Source: DHVE2 group archaeon (GTDB lineage: Archaea; Thermoplasmatota; Thermoplasmata; Thermoplasmatales; Aciduliprofundaceae). Taken from it: a DNA stretch of 5,137 nucleotides. Below, one piece after another: positions 1-5,137 of this stretch (the stretch's first letter is position 1; every line of letters starts with the position of its first letter). Position numbers and translations under genes: made by a program. Location of the stretch: assembly GCA_015522955.1 (NCBI GenBank), contig WALG01000042.1:1-5137 (forward strand), read 5' to 3'. The notes under the pieces were generated by a model. It made no database searches. It was given only the letters and a program-made list of their open reading frames with translations, and was not told the DNA's origin.

Positions 1-1030
1 AATCTAATATGTCCGGATGATGCACATTCAGCACTCCCATATTCGCCCCCCTTCTCTTACCTCCCTGCTTTATTACGTCCGTCGCTGCATCAAATACTCG
101 CATGAAACTGAGAGGCCCTGACGCTACTCCCATCGTGCTCGCTACCACATCTCCCTTCGGCCTTAATCGAGAAAATGAAAAACCTGTGCCTCCTCCACTC
201 TTGTGTATCATCGCCGCATACTTCACTGCATCGAATATCCCCTCTATGCTGTCAGATACTGGAAGCACAAAACACGCACTTAACTGACCCAACTTCGTGT
301 TCGCATTCATCAGCGTGGGTGAGTTGGGGATGAATCTTCTGGATACCATGAGGTCATAGAACTCCCTTGCCACCTCCCCAATCTCGCTCCATTTTTCATC
401 CAGAATACGAAGAAAATCAAAAAATGAGACTTTCATATGCCCATTCCTGTTGAGTCTACGGTATGCACGCCTCAGCATCTCCATCTCGTATATGCTCAAA
501 TCTATTCTCGGTAAGTAGTCTCTTTGCTCCACAGTCCTTATCTTTTGCTTGCCACTGATATCAAATACTTCCTCAAGATAGAGTGAATCTATAAGGGCGA
601 TATATCTAGCCACACGCCAGAACATTTGCCGGGGAGTTTCAATTATATTACCATTCTCATCCTTGAGAAGATACCTTGCCTCCAGAACCTTTATTGCGTT
701 GAGAGTTAGTTTCAAATCATCCTTTATGCCCATTATCTGCTTGGCTTCCCTAATCTTCTTTCTGCTATCCCGATAAACGATATAGGCACGGGCTGTGGCA
801 ACATATTTCCTCTCCATCAGAACCTTTTCAACCTCATCCTGAATCTGCTCCACCGTTGGAACCTCATACTTTTTTATTCTCTCCTCCACAATTTTTGAAA
901 GTTCCTCGGCCACCTCCTCTGGGTTTCCAACCTCTCCCGTCTCCAGAAAGGCTTTCTTTATGGCATTAACTATCTTCTTACGGTCGTACAGAACGTAGTC
1001 ACCTGTTCTTTTTCTTATCAGACTGAGCAT
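1..1030 (-). CDS. nrdJ: Class II (B12-dependent) ribonucleotide reductase, N-terminal part, cut by the window edge
   Basis: The minus strand is open from the ATG at 1030 to the left edge, giving 343 codons without a stop. Class II reductases convert ribonucleotides to deoxyribonucleotides in the cytoplasm using an adenosylcobalamin-generated thiyl radical. Residues about 2-92 look like an ATP-cone, the allosteric dATP/ATP domain (IRKRTGDYVLYDRKKIVNAI). The catalytic barrel starts near residue 105 (LTLNAIKVLEARYL), followed by PNSPTLMNA (235-243), GQLSACFVLPVSDS with the probable redox cysteine C253, KSGGGTGFSFSRLRPKGD (277-294) and KRRGANMGVL..HHPDI (325-341). The last block resembles class II more than class I enzymes. 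The second redox cysteine and the radical cysteine lie outside the window, so completeness and any intein cannot be judged. An in-frame stop at 1070-1072 and no other ATG before 1030 fix the start, barring a CTG immediately upstream. Codon use changes sharply after residue about 242. Confidence 0.95.
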   Translation of the reverse strand, partial: MLSLIRKRTGDYVLYDRKKIVNAIKKAFLETGEVGNPEEVAEELSKIVEERIKKYEVPTVEQIQDEVEKVLMERKYVATARAYIVYRDSRKKIREAKQIMGIKDDLKLTLNAIKVLEARYLLKDENGNIIETPRQMFWRVARYIALIDSLYLEEVFDISGKQKIRTVEQRDYLPRIDLSIYEMEMLRRAYRRLNRNGHMKVSFFDFLRILDEKWSEIGEVAREFYDLMVSRRFIPNSPTLMNANTKLGQLSACFVLPVSDSIEGIFDAVKYAAMIHKSGGGTGFSFSRLRPKGDVVASTMGVASGPLSFMRVFDAATDVIKQGGKRRGANMGVLNVHHPDILD

Positions 1031-1066
1031 CAGTTGATATATGAATGCCTCGAATAAAAATTTATC
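1031..1066 (-). promoter_or_regulatory. Probable promoter of nrdJ, possibly leaderless
   Basis: On the minus strand an A/T tract reading AAATTTTTATT (about 1065-1055) is centred roughly 28-30 bases upstream of the nrdJ ATG, after a purine-rich GGAGAT that could act as a BRE. Archaeal TATA boxes sit about 25 bases before the transcription start, so the transcript would start at or very near the ATG. No Shine-Dalgarno motif is well placed: the only GAGG is 17 bases from the start codon. A leaderless mRNA is therefore the simplest reading. The box is not a canonical TTTATATA, so this is inference. Confidence 0.4.
1055..1065 (-). terminator. Possible oligo-T terminator after abce1
   Basis: About 55 bases beyond the abce1 stop, the minus strand carries a run of five T within AAATTTTTATT. 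Archaeal RNA polymerase can terminate at such U-tracts without a hairpin. The same tract is the proposed nrdJ TATA box, so it may serve both roles. It is short and there is no supporting stem, so confidence is low. Confidence 0.25.
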
Positions 1067-1119
1067 TCCTTATCTTAGTTATGTACCATTGCATCTCTGC
1101 CCAGTGTCCAACAAACATT

Positions 1120-2883
1120 TCACGCATAATAGTACTCTCCCCTCGCCTTCTGTTCCCTATCTGTATAACTCCCCGGCGTGTTAATCCGTGGCCTGCGGGA
1201 CTCTTTATCCCTTCGGAAGGTTATACCCACACCCTGCAAAAATTCGTTCATCCCGTTCCGCATATTATAAGGGCCTTTTCCCACGCCATGTACCGCGGGC
1301 TCACCTTCAAAGACCATGATATTATCCGCAATAATGTCTATGAAATATACATCATGATCCACCACAAGCGCACTCTTACCCGTGTTTTCCATCACGCGGC
1401 GTATTACCTTCGCTGCAATCATACGCTGATTACTGTCAAGATAGGCTGAAGGCTCATCCAGAAGGTATAGGTCCGCGTCTCTTCCAAGACAGAGCGCTAT
1501 GGCCAGTTGCTGCATCTCACCCCCTGATAAATCCTGAACCTCCTTGCTCATAATGTGTCGAATGTTCAGGGGATGCATCACCTCCGCCTTGAAAAATCCG
1601 TTGCTCATTTTATCCTTCAGGGTTACATACAGCAATTCCTCCACGGTGCCCTCAAACTGAGGCTTTATATACTGTGGCTTGTAACTCACCTTAACCTCAT
1701 TTTCTATCGAACCCTCATCAGGCTTTAAGACTCCTGCAAGAATCTTCACAAACGTGGTTTTCCCAGTAGCATTGGGGCCAACAACACCTATAACCTCACC
1801 AATCTTTATCTCTCCAGGCTGTACCTCAAGTATGAAATCCTCGTATCTCTTCTTTATATATGGCCAGGATACCAATATGGGCAAATCCATCCTCTTTTTG
1901 GGAGGATGTTCAACAAACTCTATCTTCCATTCACGAAATCTTATGTTTTCCTCCCTCAGATACCCCTGCAAATACGAGTTTATGGCATTTCTTGTTGCCC
2001 GAACCTGCGAGACTATTCCATAGGCCCCTTCACTGCCATAGAGAATATGAGTTGCATCAGCCAGAAAATCAAGGATGGCAAGGTCATGCTCAACCACAAA
2101 TACAATCTTCTTTTCCGCAAGATTCTTAATAATGGATGCTATCTTTAACCTCTGGGAAATATCAAGATAGGAGGAGGGCTCATCAAAGAAATAAACATCC
2201 GCATCCTTGAGCAACGTTGCTGCAATGGCCACACTCTGGAGTTCTCCACCGCTCAATTTATCCACATCACGATTTAGCGATTTTTCTATATCAAGCATAG
2301 ATGCCACTTCATCTACCCTTGAGGCATCAACATTGGCAAGCAAGTCCTTAACCCTTCCCGAGAACACACGGGGTATCTTATCCACATACTGGGGCTTAAG
2401 TGCAGTTCTTATATCCCCGTCCCTGAGTTTTAAAAAATAATCAGCCATCACCGTCCCCGAGAAATGCTCAATCACGCGATCCCAGGAGGGTGCGGTATTA
2501 AAATCACCGAGATTGGGAATAACCTCACCCGAGAGAATTTTAAGCGCGGTGGTTTTCCCCACTCCGTTGGGCCCGAGAAGACCTATAACCTTTCCACTCT
2601 GGACCGTGGGTAACCTGTAAAGTCGAAACCCATTCTCACCATACTGATGCACAAGGTCCTCCTGAAGTTCCTCCGGAAGCCCTATTATTTTTACCGCCTC
2701 AAAGGGGCATTTGTGCACGCATATTCCACAACCTTCACAGAGTTCCTCGACAATACGGGGATATCCCTTCTCCGTTATCACCACAACATCTATCCCCATC
2801 CTCACTGGAGGGCAGTATGTACGACATTCATAGTTGCATTTTTTAAACTGGCATCTATCCTGGATGACCACTGCAATATGCAT
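1120..2883 (-). CDS. abce1: ABCE1/Rli1 ribosome-recycling ATPase
   Basis: This is a complete 587-residue protein, the usual length for ABCE1. In this family the protein binds the post-termination ribosome with aRF1 or Pelota and uses ATP to split it into subunits; it is cytoplasmic and essential where tested. The N-terminus carries two 4Fe-4S sites: C11, C16, C20, C24 followed by PP, and the ferredoxin-type C49, C52, C55, C59 followed by P. Nucleotide-binding domain 1 has Walker A GPNGVGKTT (K110), signature LSGGE (210-214), Walker B with D234/E235 and H-loop H266. Domain 2 has GPNATGKTT (K375), LSGGE (452-456), D476/E477 and H510. Both sites therefore look catalytically intact. The C-terminal tail (about 540-587) has the family's PYNMRNGMNEFL and FRRD blocks. 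The ATG at 2883 begins right at the conserved MHIAVVIQDRC and follows a good Shine-Dalgarno, 8 bp after the preceding gene, so the two genes form an operon. Confidence 0.98.
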   Translation of the reverse strand: MHIAVVIQDRCQFKKCNYECRTYCPPVRMGIDVVVITEKGYPRIVEELCEGCGICVHKCPFEAVKIIGLPEELQEDLVHQYGENGFRLYRLPTVQSGKVIGLLGPNGVGKTTALKILSGEVIPNLGDFNTAPSWDRVIEHFSGTVMADYFLKLRDGDIRTALKPQYVDKIPRVFSGRVKDLLANVDASRVDEVASMLDIEKSLNRDVDKLSGGELQSVAIAATLLKDADVYFFDEPSSYLDISQRLKIASIIKNLAEKKIVFVVEHDLAILDFLADATHILYGSEGAYGIVSQVRATRNAINSYLQGYLREENIRFREWKIEFVEHPPKKRMDLPILVSWPYIKKRYEDFILEVQPGEIKIGEVIGVVGPNATGKTTFVKILAGVLKPDEGSIENEVKVSYKPQYIKPQFEGTVEELLYVTLKDKMSNGFFKAEVMHPLNIRHIMSKEVQDLSGGEMQQLAIALCLGRDADLYLLDEPSAYLDSNQRMIAAKVIRRVMENTGKSALVVDHDVYFIDIIADNIMVFEGEPAVHGVGKGPYNMRNGMNEFLQGVGITFRRDKESRRPRINTPGSYTDREQKARGEYYYA

Positions 2884-2887
2884 AAAA

Positions 2888-2893
2888 CCACCT
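2888..2893 (-). promoter_or_regulatory. Shine-Dalgarno of abce1 overlapping the upstream stop codon
   Basis: On the minus strand AGGTGG lies four bases before the abce1 ATG. Its first two bases are the last two of the TAG stop of the preceding gene. There is no room for a separate promoter, so abce1 is probably translated from the mRNA of the upstream gene, and translation of the two may be coupled. Confidence 0.7.
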
Positions 2894-3308
2894 AACTATG
2901 CATCCAGATATCCTCTGGAAGTTCCTTATAAATATCTTCTATGGTCTCCTCCTTTTCCTCAACCTTCTTGCCCTGTGTAGCCAGTTCCACAATCCTCTCC
3001 TTGTTAAGCAGCCAATAATGAATTCGCCATTCTCTGCCATCCCAGAGTGTCGTTTCCTCGCGCTCTGTTTTTAAAAGTCCAAGGTCCTCGAGAATGTAAA
3101 AAGTATCCCTGTCTTCAGGCTCAAGCATATTGTCTATAATTCTGTCGCCATACCCGAAAAAGTTGAGAACATGTTCTGCAGTCATCATGGCCTCCTCTAA
3201 ACTAAGCCTCCTCCTTGGCCTGCTTAAACCGTTCTGTATTGCCCGTGCCAGTGTGTCAATTGTAACCACGAACTCCGGGCTTTCCACGTCCATGCTCTCT
3301 ATGCTCAA
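2892..3308 (-). CDS. Small conserved archaeal protein, predicted winged helix (DUF6015-like), first gene of the abce1 operon
   Basis: The reading frame is 138 residues from a TTG at 3308, or 133 from an ATG at 3293. A GGAG/GTGAG Shine-Dalgarno lies 5-9 bases before the TTG, while the ATG has no clear one, so I kept the TTG; the conserved part starts later, near residue 12, and does not decide it. The product resembles an archaeal family of unknown function that I recall as DUF6015; this is from memory and unsearched. Residues 16-60 are helical (IDTLARAI, then EEAMMTAEHVLNFFGYGDRIIDN). Residues 64-100 look like a winged helix: helix EDRDTFYILEDLGLL, then a hairpin running from TTLWDG to WRIHYWLL. 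A charged linker (113-123) and a short tail (IYKELPEDIWMHS) follow. No catalytic motif, membrane segment or signal peptide is visible. Its placement 8 bp upstream of abce1 suggests a link to translation or to abce1 control, by inference only. Confidence 0.85.
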   Translation of the reverse strand: MSIESMDVESPEFVVTIDTLARAIQNGLSRPRRRLSLEEAMMTAEHVLNFFGYGDRIIDNMLEPEDRDTFYILEDLGLLKTEREETTLWDGREWRIHYWLLNKERIVELATQGKKVEEKEETIEDIYKELPEDIWMHS

Positions 3309-3313
3309 TTGAA

Positions 3314-3321
3314 CTCACTCC
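3314..3321 (-). promoter_or_regulatory. Shine-Dalgarno supporting the TTG start
   Basis: The minus strand reads GGAGTGAG here, five bases before the TTG at 3308. It sits between the predicted transcription start (about 3332) and the TTG. It is 20 bases from the ATG at 3293, too far to serve that codon well. It is the main reason for preferring the longer product. Confidence 0.5.
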
Positions 3322-3350
3322 CAGCAGCAACATACTCTTACTCAACTACT

Positions 3351-3367
3351 CTATTTAAATATTTCGG
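3351..3367 (-). promoter_or_regulatory. BRE/TATA promoter of the winged-helix gene-abce1 operon
   Basis: The minus strand reads CCGAAA (BRE-like) directly followed by TATTTAAATA, a textbook archaeal BRE plus TATA arrangement. Transcription would start about 25 bases downstream, near 3332. That leaves a leader of roughly 24 bases holding the Shine-Dalgarno before the TTG at 3308. It is the best promoter match in the window and the only good one upstream of abce1. Confidence 0.75.
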
Positions 3368-3391
3368 GTATTGGGTGATGGTGAACACCTT

Positions 3392-3442
3392 TTTAAATTT
3401 TTCTTGACAGATATTAACAAGCCTGTGTTAAATTACTCCCTT
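3392..3442. repeat. Imperfect direct repeat upstream of purA, copy 1
   Basis: The core at 3392-3414 (TTTAAATTTT, two variable bases, TTG, ACAGATAT) matches the second copy at 21 of 23 aligned positions with one inserted base. About 20 bases later the block TACTCCCTT (3434-3442) also recurs in the second copy. The sequence between the blocks is diverged. It could be a duplicated promoter or regulator-binding module; the function is unknown. Confidence 0.6.
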
Positions 3443-3480
3443 TAAATCATAATCTTTTCCCACTGTTAAACCTAAGAAGA

Positions 3481-3539
3481 TTTAAATTTTATTTGAACAG
3501 ATATAACCATTTTTCAAGGTAAAATTATAATACTCCCTT
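3481..3539. repeat. Imperfect direct repeat upstream of purA, copy 2
   Basis: The core at 3481-3504 matches copy 1 with an additional A before ACAGATAT, and TACTCCCTT recurs at 3531-3539. The spacer between the two blocks is 7 bases longer than in copy 1 and contains the A/T tract proposed as the purA TATA box. Copy 2 may therefore be the working promoter and copy 1 a duplicated remnant or a second control site. Confidence 0.6.
3515..3532 (+). promoter_or_regulatory. Probable purA promoter
   Basis: The A/T tract AAAATTATAATA (3521-3532), preceded by CAAGGT, is centred about 37 bases upstream of the purA ATG. Transcription would start near 3551, leaving a 10-15 base leader that contains the Shine-Dalgarno. 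A second candidate, TTTAAATTTTA at 3481-3491, would give a leader of about 50 bases. Confidence 0.5.
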
Positions 3540-3553
3540 CGCCTTTAGGAATT

Positions 3554-3559
3554 GGTGAG
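3554..3559 (+). promoter_or_regulatory. Shine-Dalgarno of purA
   Basis: GGTGAG lies three bases before the ATG at 3563. With the conserved N-terminal MNLAVIGLQFGDEGKGK starting immediately after, this fixes the start. Confidence 0.75.
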
Positions 3560-3562
3560 GAG

Positions 3563-4762
3563 ATGAACCTTGCGGTCATAGGTCTGCAATTCGGTGATGA
3601 GGGTAAGGGGAAAATCGTAGATTATCTTTCTCCAAGATTTAATATAATAGCCAGATACTGCGGAGGAAGCAACGCCGGACATACGGTAATACACAATGGG
3701 AAAGATTACAAACTGCATCTTGTGCCCAGTGGTGTACTTCAAGGGAAGATTGGGGTCTTGGGCAACGGGATGGTTATAGATCCCATAACACTCAGAGATG
3801 AGGTCTCTTTTCTCCGTGATGAGGGCTTCAAAACAGAGATTTTCATAAGTTCCAAGGCTCACGTGGTAACTCCACTTCACAGAGAGATGGATGCCATTGA
3901 GGAGAGGAAAAGAAATATAGGAACAACAAAGAGAGGTATAGGTCCCGCCTACGAAACAAAGGTAAAGAGGGTGGGGATAAGGGTCGCTGACCTCCTGGAC
4001 AGGGACCTCGTGTTCAAAAAACTCACACTCATCTCCATGCTCTGGGATCTGAAAAGAGAGGAAAAAGAACTGAAAAAGATGGCAGTGGAACTTCACTCCA
4101 TAGGTCTGGAATTTAAAGAGCAGATAGTTGATACGGAGATGTACCTCCTCAATGCCATGGATTCGGGGAAGAGTGTGCTGTTTGAGGGTGCTCAGGGATT
4201 TATGCTGGACATCGATTTCGGCACATATCCTTATGTGACCTCATCTCATACCTCGGCCCTGGGCATCTCGCCCGGTCTTGGAATACCATTTCGCAGAATT
4301 GACCGTATTTTAGGGGTGGCAAAGGTCTATACAACACGCGTGGGCGAGGGGCCATTTCCAACCGAACTGCATGGAGAGTTTGCAGATATGCTCAGAGAGA
4401 AGGGCAAAGAGTATGGTGCAACCACTGGCAGACCAAGGCGCGTTGGGTGGCTCGATCTTCCCATGCTGAGATATGCAACTCGAATAAACGATGTGGATGA
4501 GATTGCACTCACCAAGGCAGACGTGCTCTCTGAACTTCCTCAGGTCTCTGTGGCAATGGAGTACCTTTGCGATGGACGCATCTATCCATACCCACCACCT
4601 TATGTGGAGAGATGCAAAGTCAAATATATTACCATGCCAGGATGGAAAAATCTTGAGGATAACAGTTTCAGAAATTATGTGGAATTAATAGAGAAAAATA
4701 CGGGGGCAAAGGTTACCATAATCTCCTATGGACCCAAAAGAGGAGATACCATGGAACTATAG
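3563..4762 (+). CDS. purA: Adenylosuccinate synthetase
   Basis: This 399-residue protein catalyses GTP-dependent joining of IMP and aspartate to give adenylosuccinate, the first committed step from IMP to AMP, in the cytoplasm. All main motifs are present. The GTP loop GDEGKGK (11-17) includes the catalytic base D12. GGSNAGHT (34-41) carries catalytic H40. The IMP-binding loop is GTTKRGIGPAYETK (120-133). FEGAQG (207-212) and YPYVTSSHT (222-230) follow, then TTRVGEGPFPTE (257-268) and TGRPRRVGWLD (288-298), which bind IMP and aspartate. LTKADVL (316-322) matches the guanine-recognition segment, and ISYGPKRGDT (387-396) closes the protein. It is about 30 residues shorter than the E. coli enzyme (432) without loss of a recognisable motif. 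The gene stands alone on this strand, with no other purine gene next to it, and its stop overlaps the convergent regulator gene. Confidence 0.97.
   Translation: MNLAVIGLQFGDEGKGKIVDYLSPRFNIIARYCGGSNAGHTVIHNGKDYKLHLVPSGVLQGKIGVLGNGMVIDPITLRDEVSFLRDEGFKTEIFISSKAHVVTPLHREMDAIEERKRNIGTTKRGIGPAYETKVKRVGIRVADLLDRDLVFKKLTLISMLWDLKREEKELKKMAVELHSIGLEFKEQIVDTEMYLLNAMDSGKSVLFEGAQGFMLDIDFGTYPYVTSSHTSALGISPGLGIPFRRIDRILGVAKVYTTRVGEGPFPTELHGEFADMLREKGKEYGATTGRPRRVGWLDLPMLRYATRINDVDEIALTKADVLSELPQVSVAMEYLCDGRIYPYPPPYVERCKVKYITMPGWKNLEDNSFRNYVELIEKNTGAKVTIISYGPKRGDTMEL
4757..4762. other. CTATAG palindrome holding both convergent stop codons
   Basis: The palindrome provides TAG for purA on the plus strand (4760-4762) and TAG for the regulator gene on the minus strand (4759-4757). 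The coding regions overlap by six bases tail to tail. No terminator can fit between them, so each transcript must run into the other gene in antisense. Confidence 0.9.
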
Positions 4763-5071
4763 ATTCCCATTTCCTATATCCTCAATTTCTTTCATTATAT
4801 CCCTGGATTTTTGGATTATTCTGTTGAGGACTTGAGTGAGATTTTCCAATTCCTTTTTGGCTTCATCCGTGGCCTTTGCTCCAGCAGGAGATGCTGTGAC
4901 CAGCCCTTCCTGCTCCAGAAGCCTCAGGGAATATCTTATCTTATGCTCAGGCATATTCAGCAATTTTGAAAGTTTTATTATACCAACTGGTTGATGCATC
5001 ATCACGTATTTGAGAACCTTTACATGCCTCTCCAAGAGATCCGCTTCGGCTTCCAGTTTGTAAGTGAGCAT
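4757..5071 (-). CDS. Small winged-helix transcriptional regulator with C-terminal coiled coil
   Basis: The 104-residue protein fits an archaeal winged-helix DNA-binding protein. Helix 1 spans about 10-26 (DLLERHVKVLKYVMMHQ). The helix-turn-helix is about 31-58, with IIKLSKLLNMPEHKIRYSLRLLEQEGLV as a typical positioning and recognition pair. A short wing follows (TASPAGAKAT, 59-68). Residues 69-98 form a charged helix with hydrophobic spacing, probably a dimerising coiled coil. No ligand-binding, metal-binding or enzymatic domain is attached. The ATG at 5071 has a strong Shine-Dalgarno. The gene is single, convergent with purA, and preceded by its own promoter with a repeated ATATATATCC element that could be its own operator. 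The targets are unknown; the DNA-binding fold is a confident call, while a link to purA rests on position only. Confidence 0.88.
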   Translation of the reverse strand: MLTYKLEAEADLLERHVKVLKYVMMHQPVGIIKLSKLLNMPEHKIRYSLRLLEQEGLVTASPAGAKATDEAKKELENLTQVLNRIIQKSRDIMKEIEDIGNGNL

Positions 5072-5075
5072 TTTT

Positions 5076-5083
5076 TCACCCCC
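5076..5083 (-). promoter_or_regulatory. Shine-Dalgarno of the winged-helix regulator
   Basis: The minus strand reads GGGGGTGA, four bases before the ATG at 5071. This strong ribosome-binding site supports the chosen start. Confidence 0.7.
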
Positions 5084-5118
5084 GGATATATATGTGTAAA
5101 AGATACTTGGATATATAT
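5084..5118 (-). repeat. Direct repeat of ATATATATCC spanning TATA box and transcription start
   Basis: The ten-base element ATATATATCC (minus strand) occurs at 5118-5109, within the TATA box, and again at 5093-5084, at the predicted transcription start. The spacing is 25 bases, about two and a half helical turns. One copy is explained by the TATA box; the other is too close to the start codon to be a TATA box. It may be an operator, possibly for autoregulation. Confidence 0.5.
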
Positions 5119-5123
5119 TTTTG
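5108..5123 (-). promoter_or_regulatory. BRE/TATA promoter of the winged-helix regulator
   Basis: The minus strand reads CCAAAAATATATATCC, a purine-rich BRE followed by a classical TATA box. A start about 25 bases downstream falls near 5090, leaving a leader of about 19 bases that contains the Shine-Dalgarno. Confidence 0.65.
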
Positions 5124-5137
5124 GACTTGAATATTCC

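Larger units (their letters stand above)
3309..3562. other. Divergent AT-rich intergenic region
   Basis: These 254 bases separate the leftward abce1 operon from rightward purA. They hold the two opposing promoters, four copies of TTTAAAT (starting at 3354, 3392, 3441 and 3481) and a two-copy imperfect direct repeat. A short inverted repeat GGTG-AA-CACC is at 3380-3389. I see no open reading frame of meaningful size, and no tRNA or clearly structured RNA. Confidence 0.7.

Noticed and set aside
102..287. 61-codon plus-strand open frame at the left end
   Set aside because: It is antisense to the conserved catalytic core of nrdJ, which translates without a break on the other strand.
1062..1118. 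18-codon minus-strand open frame (MFVGHWAEMQWYITKIRR) between abce1 and nrdJ
   Set aside because: It begins one base after the abce1 stop but has no Shine-Dalgarno and no similarity I recognise. An open frame of this length is expected by chance.
1045..1449. 134-codon plus-strand open frame opposite the end of abce1 and the gap before nrdJ
   Set aside because: Most of it is antisense to the clearly coding abce1 C-terminus, and the product has no recognisable domain and an uneven composition. It is a shadow of the real gene.
3380..3399. Inverted repeat GGTG-AA-CACC followed by T-rich sequence, as a terminator
   Set aside because: A two-base loop cannot form a stable hairpin, and no gene ends in this region in either direction. 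At most it is a small palindromic protein site.
3378..3407. Nine-codon plus-strand open frame MVNTFLNFS as a possible leader peptide for purA
   Set aside because: It lies far upstream of the likely purA transcription start, is not rich in any regulatory residue, and no attenuator stem follows it.
3545..4096. 183-codon minus-strand open frame opposite purA
   Set aside because: It lies antisense to the highly conserved N-terminal half of PurA, is rich in Cys, His and Tyr without motif structure, and has no ribosome-binding site that I can see.
1..5137. Mobile elements, CRISPR arrays, tRNA or rRNA genes, defence or toxin-antitoxin modules
   Set aside because: I found no terminal inverted repeats, transposase motifs, regularly spaced repeats, cloverleaf sequences or paired toxin-antitoxin genes. 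Nearly all DNA is accounted for by housekeeping genes and their promoters.

Overview
The window is a compact piece of an archaeal, most likely euryarchaeal, genome. The clearest taxonomic markers are a full-length ABCE1/Rli1 ribosome-recycling ATPase, which is restricted to archaea and eukaryotes, and promoters that read as BRE plus TATA elements rather than bacterial -35/-10 boxes. Shine-Dalgarno sites of the GGTG/GGAG type and frequent ATA and AGA/AGG codons fit the same picture. A Thermoplasmata-type lineage such as Aciduliprofundum/DHVE2 is my guess from the overall feel of the proteins, and it is not proven by the sequence.

Layout. Bases 1-1030 (minus) hold the N-terminal 343 codons of a class II (adenosylcobalamin-dependent) ribonucleotide reductase, which runs off the left edge. 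Bases 1031-1119 are a short gap with its probable promoter. Bases 1120-2883 (minus) encode ABCE1/Rli1. Bases 2892-3308 (minus) encode a small predicted winged-helix protein, 8 bp upstream of abce1 and evidently co-transcribed with it. Bases 3309-3562 are an AT-rich divergent promoter region with a two-copy imperfect repeat. Bases 3563-4762 (plus) encode adenylosuccinate synthetase, PurA. Bases 4757-5071 (minus) encode a small winged-helix regulator that converges on purA; both stop codons lie in one CTATAG palindrome. Bases 5072-5137 are the promoter of that regulator.

Functionally this is core housekeeping: deoxyribonucleotide synthesis (nrdJ), AMP synthesis (purA) and ribosome recycling (abce1), plus two small DNA-binding-like proteins. 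I see no mobile element, CRISPR array, tRNA, rRNA, toxin-antitoxin or defence system. I found no convincing undescribed multi-gene system. The points worth a second look are a sharp change in codon use inside nrdJ, the unknown gene paired with abce1, the duplicated module upstream of purA, and a possible autoregulatory site in front of the right-hand regulator.
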